Source of the DNA: Opitutales bacterium
GTDB taxonomy: Bacteria > Verrucomicrobiota > Verrucomicrobiia > Opitutales > Oceanipulchritudinaceae
Reading direction: 5' to 3'
Assembly (NCBI GenBank): GCA_016932335.1
Contig: JAFGCZ010000001.1
Location: forward strand, 1-49,713
Length of the DNA: 49,713 nt
Shown here: positions 42,601 to 49,713 of the stretch, one piece after another
How positions within the stretch are numbered: the first letter of the stretch is position 1
How the letters are laid out: the number at the start of each line of letters is the position of its first letter
Translations under genes and position numbers: made by a program
Notes under the pieces: model-generated
Databases searched by the model: none
What the model was told of the DNA's origin: nothing
Seen by the model: only the letters and a program-made list of their open reading frames with translations

Positions 42601-44868
42601 ATGATCCGACTCAAATCCTGGACCGCAGGTTTTTCCTTCATCACATCTCTAACCGCCTTACTCATGGCTGTTTCTTCTTCCGCATATACCACTTCATCCG
42701 CTCCTCTTAACTATCGCAACGATACCCAAATGAATGAATTCATTGATGACCTCATGTCTCGCATGACATTGGAGGAGAAATGCGGGCAGTTGACGATGTC
42801 GGCCGGACATTGGAATAACACCGGCCCTGTGGTCAAGCAGGGAGGGCTCGATGATATTAAGGAAGGCCGTATCGGCTCCTTCCTCAGTGTTTATGGTGCC
42901 GATATGACCTATCAACTGCAGCAGGTGGCGGTCGAGAACTCCCGGTTGCATATACCTCTGCTCTTCTCCCACGACGTCATACATGGGTTTAGAACGATTT
43001 TCCCGGTTCCTATTGGCCAGGCCTCCAGTTGGGATCCAGATGCCGTGGAAGAGGCTGCGCACATCGCCGCCGTTGAGGCAACAGCCTCCGGTGTTCATTG
43101 GACTTATGCGCCAATGGTGGATATTGCCCGGGATCCGCGTTGGGGGCGCATTGTCGAAGGCTGGGGGGAAGATCCTCTCTTGTGTTCGGCTATGACGGTG
43201 GCCAGTGTTCACGGATATCAGGGCAACGATCTTTCCCGCTCCGATACACTGTTGGCCTGCGCCAAGCATTTCGTGGCCTATGGTACCATCGAAGGAGGGC
43301 GCGATTACAATTCCGGAGAGGTTACTGAGAGAACATTAAGGGAAGTTTACCTGCCATCGTTCCACGCGGCGGTGGATGCCGGAGTGGAAACCTTTATGTC
43401 CGCCTTTAATGATATAGGAGGCGTTCCTTGCCATGCCAATCCATACCTGACGCGTGGTATTCTGCGTGACGAGTGGGCCTTCCCGGGCCTTGTGGTCAGC
43501 GATTATACGGGCATTAAGGAATTGCTGAATCACGGGGTTGCCGATACCCGGGAAAAAGCCGGCATACGCGCATTGAAAGCCGGTGTAGATATCGACATGC
43601 TCAGCGACATCTACAACGAATTACCTGCGGCTGTAAAGGCCGGTGATTTGGACATTTCCTATATTGATGAGGCCGTTCGCCGAGTGCTTGTGGCCAAGTA
43701 TAAGCTCGGTTTGTTTGAAGATCCCTACCGCTATTGCAGCGGGAAGAAAGAGGCACAGCAGTCGCTGACTCATGAGCATCGCGCAGCGGCCAGAGAACTT
43801 GCGGAAAAGTCTATTGTCCTTCTCAAAAACAACAACGCGTTGTTGCCCCTGTCCAAGAATATGGATTCTGTTGCGGTGATTGGGCCATTGGCTGATGAAC
43901 CGCATTCATGTTTGGGTTCCTGGGCTGCGGCAGGCAAGGCCGAAGATGCGGTGACGATTCTTACCGGGTTGAAATCGCATTTACCGGATACCCAAATTAC
44001 ATACGTTCAAGGTTGCTCCATCGATGACGATGATACGAGTGGTTTTGCCGAGGCAACAAATGCCGCAAATCAGGCCGATGCAGTAATTCTTGTTTTGGGG
44101 GAACACAGGGATATGAGCGCTGAAGCAAAATGCCGCACCAGCATCGATTTGCCCGGTGTGCAAAACGATTTGGCCAAAGCGATTATTGCCACAGAAAAGC
44201 CGGTTGTTGTAGTCCTCATGAATGGCCGCCCCCTGAGCATTTCCTGGCTCGAAGAAAATGCACCTGCTATAGTAGAGGCATGGTATCCCGGAGTGGAAGC
44301 CGGTAATGCGGTTGCCCGCATCTTGCTTGGTGATGTCAATCCCAGTGGTAAACTTCCGGTCACTTTCCCCAGAAGCGTTGGTCAGATTCCCATCTATTAC
44401 AACCATCGTAATACCGGTCGTCCCTTTGATGCTGCCGATACATATACAACCCGCTATCTGGATTCTCCCATAACTCCGCTTTACCCGTTTGGTTATGGTC
44501 TCAGCTATACCAGCTTTGCCTATGATGCGCTCAGTCTGAGCGAGGCAGAAATTAATGAAGGAGACTCTGTCGAGGTAACCGTAAATGTTACAAATGATGG
44601 AGAACGCGAGGGGTCTGAAGTTGTTCAGCTCTACATACGCGACCTTGTCGGCGATACCGCTCGCCCGGTTCGTGAATTGCGTGGATTTAAGCGCGTATTC
44701 CTTCTTCCCGGAGAAGCTCGAACGGTCCATTTTACACTGACGGAAGACGACTTTTCCTGTTACGATGCGGCTATGACATGGCGTGTGGAACCGGGGCGTT
44801 TTCAGATTTTCGTCGGCGGTAATTCAGTGGATACTCTGAGCAAAGAACTACTCATTAAGGGAAAATAA
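42601..44868 (+). CDS. Secreted GH3 beta-glucosidase
   Basis: A 755-residue protein with a signal peptide (about 28 residues, ending VSSSAY). It has the GH3 N-domain (LMSRMTLEEKCGQLTM; APMVDIARDPRWGRIVEGWGED; CAKHFVAYG) with nucleophile D301 in LVVSDYTGI, a C-domain (KSIVLLKNNNALLPLS) and a fibronectin-type III-like end (VTNDGEREGSEVVQLYIRD). It is of the BglX type. In beta-1,2-glucan loci a GH3 enzyme cleaves sophorose or short oligosaccharides to glucose. It starts 3 nt after the phosphorylase stop, so it is co-transcribed, and acts in the periplasm. Confidence 0.9.
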   Translation: MIRLKSWTAGFSFITSLTALLMAVSSSAYTTSSAPLNYRNDTQMNEFIDDLMSRMTLEEKCGQLTMSAGHWNNTGPVVKQGGLDDIKEGRIGSFLSVYGADMTYQLQQVAVENSRLHIPLLFSHDVIHGFRTIFPVPIGQASSWDPDAVEEAAHIAAVEATASGVHWTYAPMVDIARDPRWGRIVEGWGEDPLLCSAMTVASVHGYQGNDLSRSDTLLACAKHFVAYGTIEGGRDYNSGEVTERTLREVYLPSFHAAVDAGVETFMSAFNDIGGVPCHANPYLTRGILRDEWAFPGLVVSDYTGIKELLNHGVADTREKAGIRALKAGVDIDMLSDIYNELPAAVKAGDLDISYIDEAVRRVLVAKYKLGLFEDPYRYCSGKKEAQQSLTHEHRAAARELAEKSIVLLKNNNALLPLSKNMDSVAVIGPLADEPHSCLGSWAAAGKAEDAVTILTGLKSHLPDTQITYVQGCSIDDDDTSGFAEATNAANQADAVILVLGEHRDMSAEAKCRTSIDLPGVQNDLAKAIIATEKPVVVVLMNGRPLSISWLEENAPAIVEAWYPGVEAGNAVARILLGDVNPSGKLPVTFPRSVGQIPIYYNHRNTGRPFDAADTYTTRYLDSPITPLYPFGYGLSYTSFAYDALSLSEAEINEGDSVEVTVNVTNDGEREGSEVVQLYIRDLVGDTARPVRELRGFKRVFLLPGEARTVHFTLTEDDFSCYDAAMTWRVEPGRFQIFVGGNSVDTLSKELLIKGK

Positions 44869-44895
44869 ATAGTTAATGATTTTGGAACGGTTGTT

Positions 44896-46299
44896 ATGAA
44901 GAAGAATCTATTTCATGTTGTTTTGCTCTTAGTCTTGGGAATGCCATTGTTGGCAGAGCCTGCAAAGGATGAGAAGGCCATGTTGGATACCATCGAAAAA
45001 TGCACCTTTAACTGGTTTTGGGACAGTACCAACCCGGACAATGGATTGGTGCCCGATCGCACCCCGGAGAGGCCTTTTTCCAGTGTTGCCGCCGTTGGGT
45101 TTGGGCTGACTGCTGTTCCCATTGGTATTGAACGGGGGTATGTTTCTCGGAAAGAAGGAGTGGAGAGGGTGCTTACCACTCTGCGTTTTCTGAAAAACCT
45201 TCCGCAGGGAGTCGATCCGGTTGAGGATGCCGGCTACAAAGGCTTTTACTATCATTTTCTGCACATGGATTCAGGGAAACGCTACCAACAGGTGGAGCTT
45301 TCTACGATTGATACCGCATTGTGCATGATGGGCGTCTTATTCTGCCAATCCTACTTTGAGGGAACGTCTGCCGGCGAGCGTGAGATACGCAGTCTCGCAG
45401 AAGAACTCTATACCCGGGTTCAGTGGTCCTGGGCGGTTCAACGAGACGCCCTCATCAGCATGGGCTGGAAGCCGGAGCAGGGCTTTCTCGACGCCGATTA
45501 TAAAGGTTACGACGAAGCCATGTTTCTTTACATCCTGGCCTTAGGTTCTCCCACCTATCCGGTAGCGGAAGCAGCCTGGAGCGATTTTCTGAAAACGAAC
45601 CGGTGGGAGCGTTTCTACGGACAGGATCATATCGTTTTTGCGCCTTTGTTTGGCCATCAGTACGCCCAGTCCTGGATCGATTTCCGCGGAATACAGGATG
45701 CCTATGTTAAAGAGCTTGGCATCGACTATTTTGAAAATTCCAGACGCGCGGCTTATGCTCAGCAGGCTTATGCGATTGATAATCCGATGCAATGGAAGGA
45801 ATACGGTCCGACTGTTTGGGGCCTTACAGCGTGCGACGGTCCGGAAGATGACTCCCATGAGTTTAATGGAGAATTGCGGCGCTTCTATACCTACAGAGCC
45901 CGCGGTGCCGATGCTGACTATATTTGCGACGATGGAACGATTGCCCCGACTGCGGCCGTGGCATGTCTGCCCTTTGCTCCGGAAATTGTACTGCCTGCCA
46001 TTGAATATATGCTGAATCGCTTTGGCCGCTATGCCTTCAATCAGTATGGTTTTGTTGATGCCTTCAACCCCTCTTATCAGTTCGCCGGCGCTACTCCGCA
46101 AAAGGGAGAGGTTATTCCCGGTCTGGGGTGGTTCGACAGCGACCAGCTGGGAATCGATCAGGGCCCCATTCTTCTGATGTTGGAAAACTACCGCTCAGGC
46201 TTTGTCTGGGATGTCTTTAAGCGCAATCCTCATATTCAGAGAGGGCTTCGCCGTGCAGGATTTACCGGCGGCTGGCTGGACGCAGAGCTCAAACAGTAA
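44896..46299 (+). CDS. GH144-like endo-beta-1,2-glucanase
   Basis: A 467-residue protein with a signal peptide (about 20 residues, ending PLLAEPA). It matches the glucoamylase-like (PF10091) fold of GH144: FNWFWDSTNPDNGLVPDRTP near the N-terminus, AAVGFGLTAVPIGIERG, GFYYHFLHMD, STIDTALCMMG, DGPEDDSHEFNG and the C-terminal WFDSDQLGIDQGPILLMLENY. Known members cut beta-1,2-glucan internally to short sophorooligosaccharides. The genes before and after (GH94-like, GH3, sugar symporter) fit a full beta-1,2-glucan pathway. The substrate call is from recalled family knowledge plus context. Confidence 0.75.
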   Translation: MKKNLFHVVLLLVLGMPLLAEPAKDEKAMLDTIEKCTFNWFWDSTNPDNGLVPDRTPERPFSSVAAVGFGLTAVPIGIERGYVSRKEGVERVLTTLRFLKNLPQGVDPVEDAGYKGFYYHFLHMDSGKRYQQVELSTIDTALCMMGVLFCQSYFEGTSAGEREIRSLAEELYTRVQWSWAVQRDALISMGWKPEQGFLDADYKGYDEAMFLYILALGSPTYPVAEAAWSDFLKTNRWERFYGQDHIVFAPLFGHQYAQSWIDFRGIQDAYVKELGIDYFENSRRAAYAQQAYAIDNPMQWKEYGPTVWGLTACDGPEDDSHEFNGELRRFYTYRARGADADYICDDGTIAPTAAVACLPFAPEIVLPAIEYMLNRFGRYAFNQYGFVDAFNPSYQFAGATPQKGEVIPGLGWFDSDQLGIDQGPILLMLENYRSGFVWDVFKRNPHIQRGLRRAGFTGGWLDAELKQ

Positions 46300-46317
46300 T
46301 CTCCCAAAATACGCATA

Positions 46318-47718
46318 ATGTTTGGTAAATTTTCCAGTGCCCGTTCTACTTCGCTTGAAGATCGAATTCCCTGGCAACAGAAGCTCACCTACGGTATGGG
46401 AATGGCCATACCGGTGGTGCTGATCAACTCTGTCGCTCAGTTTTCCAACCTGATCTTTAATCTGGGACTTGGAATCAGTTTGATATGGTTGGGGGTTGCG
46501 CAAATGATTCCCCGTTTCTGGGATGCGGTTTCCGACCCGTTAATGGGGAATCTTTCCGATAATACCCGCAGTAAATGGGGCAGGAGGCGCCCCTACATCG
46601 TGGTCGGAGGTGTGCTCTCCACCATTTTCTATGTGTTGATCTGGTGGGTGCCCACTGCATGGTCAAAAGAGCAAATATTTATCTATTACATGGCCATGAC
46701 TCTGTGCTTCTATACGGCCACTACCATTTTTACGATTCCTCTAACCGCACTTGGGAATGAAATGACCCGCGATTACCATGAGAAGACCAGCCTCTTTGCT
46801 TACGGCGGTTTTTTCGGGAACGTTTTCGCTATCGTGACTCCCTGGATGTACCGTTTGTCTCAGCTTTCTGTCTTTAAAAACGAAGTTGAGGGAATGCGCT
46901 GGATTGCCCTGATCATTGGCACACTGATTCTGCTCACTTCCATTCTTCCGGGCTTTCTCTGCCGCGAAAATGCCCATATAAATATACAAAAACCGGAAAA
47001 AGTTCCCTTTTGGGACAGCATGAGAAATACCGTCAAAGATAAGGTCTTTCTCAGGATTGTTGGCGTCATCTTTTTGGTGACGGCCGGGTTTAATTTTGTC
47101 GGCAATTTTACCAACTACATCGTCATCTACTATGTATATGGAGGCGATAAAACCGCCGCATCGACCATGCTTGGCTACAATGGTACGGTATGGGCTTTTA
47201 CTGCGCTGCTGGCGGTCTTCCCCATGACATGGATCAGCAAGCGCCTGGGCAAAGCCAAAGGGTTGCAAATTTTTGTGACCTTAATGGTGGCGGGCAGCTT
47301 CCTTAAGATCAGGTGCTATGATCCTGCCCATCCCTGGCTTACGGTGATTCCCACGGTTTTCATTTCCGGGGGCATGTTGGCACTTTATACCATGGCTATT
47401 TCTATGGTCGGTGATGTGTGTAATCTGGATGAACTGAATACCGGTAAACGCCGTGAAGGGAGCTATTCTGCCGTTTACTACTGGTGGCTCAAAGTGGCTA
47501 CTTCATCCGGTGCGGTGATTTCTGGATTATTGCTCCATTCTACAGGATTCAGCGAAAAGCTGGTCACTCAATTGCCCTCTACGCTTCTTTGGATGCGTAT
47601 ATGGGAAATCGGCCTGCCGGGTGTTTTAAGCCTCCTCGCGGTCCTACTCCTGCATCACTATCCGCTGACAGAAGCCCGCTCCTATGAGATTAAACAAGCC
47701 TTGGATGCCAAACAATAA
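46318..47718 (+). CDS. GPH-family sugar:cation symporter (MFS, MelB-like)
   Basis: A 466-residue membrane protein with about 12 hydrophobic segments. The family signature is PRFWDAVSDPLMGNLSDNTR followed by WGRRRPYIVVGG, and the C-terminal half has the NTGKRREGSYSAVYYW block typical of glycoside-pentoside-hexuronide transporters. It should carry di- or oligosaccharides from periplasm to cytoplasm, feeding the phosphorylase. It starts 18 nt after the glucanase stop and ends the operon. An IS remnant directly follows its 3' end. Confidence 0.88.
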   Translation: MFGKFSSARSTSLEDRIPWQQKLTYGMGMAIPVVLINSVAQFSNLIFNLGLGISLIWLGVAQMIPRFWDAVSDPLMGNLSDNTRSKWGRRRPYIVVGGVLSTIFYVLIWWVPTAWSKEQIFIYYMAMTLCFYTATTIFTIPLTALGNEMTRDYHEKTSLFAYGGFFGNVFAIVTPWMYRLSQLSVFKNEVEGMRWIALIIGTLILLTSILPGFLCRENAHINIQKPEKVPFWDSMRNTVKDKVFLRIVGVIFLVTAGFNFVGNFTNYIVIYYVYGGDKTAASTMLGYNGTVWAFTALLAVFPMTWISKRLGKAKGLQIFVTLMVAGSFLKIRCYDPAHPWLTVIPTVFISGGMLALYTMAISMVGDVCNLDELNTGKRREGSYSAVYYWWLKVATSSGAVISGLLLHSTGFSEKLVTQLPSTLLWMRIWEIGLPGVLSLLAVLLLHHYPLTEARSYEIKQALDAKQ

Positions 47719-47873
47719 AAAGCGACCTCCTTCAACAGACGGTCTTTCCACTGGTAAAACTGTGCTTGGCTGATCCGGTGATGCGCGCACAGTTGCGATA
47801 ATGGGAGCTTACCGCTGAGCCCCTCCAAAACGATTTGCAGCTTCTGTTCACTGCTCCATTTGCGACGTGTCAT
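47682..47873 (-). pseudogene. Truncated IS3-family transposase OrfA (helix-turn-helix part)
   Basis: A 63-codon minus-strand frame that reads MTRRKWSSEQKLQIVLEGL, then PLSQLCAHHRISQAQFYQWKDRL, the usual N-terminus of an IS3-family OrfA. After about LLKEVAF the similarity stops and the frame runs into the end of the symporter gene, so the rest of orfA and all of orfB are missing. This is a deletion remnant, not an active element. Confidence 0.75.
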
Positions 47874-47937
47874 TTGTCCTAAGTCCTATATTCGCTACCT
47901 CTTAGTTCAATATTTTCCTTAACTGGGGGCAGCATAA
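47874..47937 (-). mobile_element. Possible left end of the decayed IS3-family element
   Basis: The 60 nt upstream of the truncated orfA end (on the minus strand) in TGCTGCCCCCAGTTAAGG. A GC-rich C-run next to the end is common in IS3-family terminal repeats. The partner end is not found, so this is inference. Confidence 0.3.
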
Positions 47938-48269
47938 AGACCGTATCCCTATTAGTTGTTCACCAACTATATTCAGAGAAACAATACACTACTCTTACTT
48001 GATGATCTCTCAGGAATTGCTACTCCGTTCGCTCCGGGCAGCCATTTTTCAATTCGACTTCGTGTCCATTAGTGTGCATTCGTGGTTCACCCTCTGAGAT
48101 TCTGCCCCGTATCAGTCGTCATCCTCGGCAATCCGCAGTGTAACCGTTGATCTTTTCGGGGGCGTTAGGTGTGGCAAATTCACTCGATTGGGTGGGTAGC
48201 CTTAATGCGCTTTTTTTGGTAATCTTTAGTGTGCTGCTGCAGCATGTTAAGAATTTCTACCCCGCATTT
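47938..48269. other. Gap after IS remnant with a short repeat-like motif
   Basis: No gene is seen in these ~330 nt. At 48058-48088 the minus strand reads ACCACGAATGCACACTAATGG and then ACACGAA, a loose tandem pattern of CACGAA-like units; I recall similar intergenic repeats from related phyla, but this is from memory. The promoter of the GH43-like gene should lie in the last ~100 nt. Confidence 0.3.
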
Positions 48270-49713
48270 ATGATGATTCCTTCCATACCCCGACTGGCTT
48301 CTTTTTTACTGCTTGGTTCTGTTTTTAGCGCGAGCTTGCAGGCCAAAACCGGTGATGCATGGCTCTTTACCTCTTTTCGCGGAGATGGTGACGGCCTGCA
48401 TTTGGCCTATTCGCTCGACGGAAAAGACTGGACCGATCTTCACCAAACATACCTGCAGCCTCAGGTTGGTTCCTGCCTCATGCGCGACCCCCACATTCTC
48501 AGAGGCCCCGATGGTGTTTACCACATGGTGTGGACTTCCGGCTGGGGAGATAAAGGGATTGGTTATGCCACATCGAACGATCTGCTTCACTGGTCTGAAC
48601 AGAGATACATCCCTCTAATGGAGCATCGCAACGATGCCAACACCTGTTGGGCGCCCGAGCTGTATTATCTGGAGGAAACCGGGCAGTATATGATTGTCTG
48701 GACTTCTTCCACGCTTTTGCAGGGATTTTCCGAGCCGCAACACCGTGCTTATTATGTGCTCACAAAGGACTTTAGCAGCTTCACTGAGCCGAAGATACTC
48801 TTTGATCCCGGTTTCAGCAACATAGACACCACCATGCAAAAAACCGCCGATGGTCGTTACCGCATCTTTTTTAAAGAAACGGACGATCAGCAGGCTCAGA
48901 AATGGGGGCGGATTTGCTCTGCCGTGGCCCCTAACCCCACCGGCCCATACATACTGGACCCTGTCCCCGTCCTGCAGAACATGCGTGTGGAAGGGCCTGC
49001 TCCCATGCAGTTGGGCAATGAGATGCTCATGTATGTGGATCATTATGTAGATCACAAATACAGTGTGTATTCCTCCGCAGACGGGCATCAATGGCAAGAT
49101 GTTACGCCGTATACACATGTCGTCGAAGGTCAGCGTCATGGCTCGGTGGTGCAGGTTCCCGGCGACCTCGTCTCAAGTTTAAGAGAAGTCGAGCAATCTG
49201 CCCTCGAACAGGTTCCGCCTGCACTCTTAAGTGAGTTTACCGCAGACCCGTCCATCCGTGTTTTTGGAGATAAATATTACATTTATCCTACTTCCGATCG
49301 TCCAAATTGGAACACCAGCGAATTCGCTGTCTGGTCCTCTCCGAATCTTGTTGATTGGACAAAAGAGAGCGTTGCCATGGATATCAAAACCGATCTGGAG
49401 TGGGGGCACAACCGTGCCTGGGCCCCGGATTGTATCGAACGCAACGGCAAATACTATTTCTACTTTTGCACAGAGGGTGTTATTGGTGTTGCTGTGGGAG
49501 ATTCTCCTGCCGGCCCGTTCAAAGATGCCCTTGGTCATCCCTTGATTGTTCGCTCCGGAAAAGTGGATATTTACCCCATCGACCCCAATGTCTTCATCGA
49601 CGACGATGGTCAGGCCTATCTTTATTTTGGAAATGGGCGCTGTGCTCAGGTCTTTAAGCTGAAAGAGGATATGATTACTCTGGATGGAGACCCTGTGGAC
49701 ATTTTTCTTAAGG
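48270..49713 (+). CDS. Secreted protein with two GH43-like domains (3' end outside window)
   Basis: The frame opens at ATG 48270 (a second ATG follows at 48273) and stays open for 481 codons to the window edge. The signal peptide is about 26 residues (ending SLQA). The first domain (about 28-290) has GH43-like motifs MRDPHILRGPDG (D73) and CWAPELYYL. The second (about 320 onward) has ADPSIRVFGDKYY (D326), WAPDCIERNGKYYFYF and PIDPNVFIDDDGQAYLYFG. Two five-bladed propellers in one chain is an unusual layout. GH43 enzymes mostly cut arabinose, xylose or galactose links. It is not clearly part of the beta-1,2-glucan locus. Confidence 0.8.
   Translation, partial: MMIPSIPRLASFLLLGSVFSASLQAKTGDAWLFTSFRGDGDGLHLAYSLDGKDWTDLHQTYLQPQVGSCLMRDPHILRGPDGVYHMVWTSGWGDKGIGYATSNDLLHWSEQRYIPLMEHRNDANTCWAPELYYLEETGQYMIVWTSSTLLQGFSEPQHRAYYVLTKDFSSFTEPKILFDPGFSNIDTTMQKTADGRYRIFFKETDDQQAQKWGRICSAVAPNPTGPYILDPVPVLQNMRVEGPAPMQLGNEMLMYVDHYVDHKYSVYSSADGHQWQDVTPYTHVVEGQRHGSVVQVPGDLVSSLREVEQSALEQVPPALLSEFTADPSIRVFGDKYYIYPTSDRPNWNTSEFAVWSSPNLVDWTKESVAMDIKTDLEWGHNRAWAPDCIERNGKYYFYFCTEGVIGVAVGDSPAGPFKDALGHPLIVRSGKVDIYPIDPNVFIDDDGQAYLYFGNGRCAQVFKLKEDMITLDGDPVDIFLK

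Overview
Organism. The window looks like a Gram-negative, polysaccharide-degrading bacterium, most likely a Verrucomicrobiota of the Opitutia type. The reasons are a TonB-dependent receptor without any SusD partner, a receptor N-terminus of the kind common in that group, secreted glycoside hydrolases with signal peptides, and LacI-type control. No rRNA or marker gene is present, so this placement is inference.

Region 1 (about 1-10,916): a lasso-peptide (RiPP) biosynthetic cluster. It carries an ABC exporter, an HprK-like peptide kinase, a B2 leader protease, a PqqD-like leader-binding protein (B1), a nucleotidyltransferase and an asparagine-synthetase-like cyclase lacking the glutaminase cysteine. 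These are followed by a DUF6916-like protein and three phage tail-collar (microcystin-dependent-protein-like) proteins. A 34-codon unannotated ORF at 9054-9158 then reads as a lasso precursor: it has a WKKPSL leader motif and a candidate core GFITPSGDSSIGFS with Gly1/Asp8 and a C-terminal Ser fit for the kinase. A second, diverged precursor-like frame follows it. A SAM methyltransferase and a GNAT acetyltransferase close the cluster. This is the best candidate here for an undescribed system.

Region 2 (about 11.5-21.7 kb): five exported carbohydrate enzymes in a row. Two different GH29 alpha-L-fucosidases alternate with two GH2 beta-glycosidases, followed by an alpha/beta-hydrolase esterase. 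This suggests stepwise trimming of a fucosylated, possibly acylated, glycan.

Region 3 (about 21.9-32.6 kb): a complete type I-C CRISPR-Cas system (cas3-cas5c-cas8c-cas7c-cas4-cas1-cas2). The array has 43 repeats of 32 nt and 42 spacers of 33-36 nt. Its leader-distal end stops 4 nt from the stop codon of a convergent lacI-family gene.

Region 4 (about 32.6-47.7 kb): a glucan utilisation locus. A GH31 gene and lacI form one unit. Divergent to it lie a TonB receptor, a GH94-like (1,2-beta-oligoglucan phosphorylase-like) enzyme, a GH3 beta-glucosidase, a GH144-like endo-beta-1,2-glucanase and a GPH-family sugar symporter. Two matching 14-bp operator-like palindromes sit in the divergent promoter region. 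The inferred order is import of beta-1,2-glucan, periplasmic cutting, uptake of oligosaccharides and cytoplasmic phosphorolysis.

Region 5 (about 47.7-49.7 kb): a decayed IS3-family orfA remnant with a possible IS end, then the 5' part of a secreted protein with two GH43-like domains that runs off the window.
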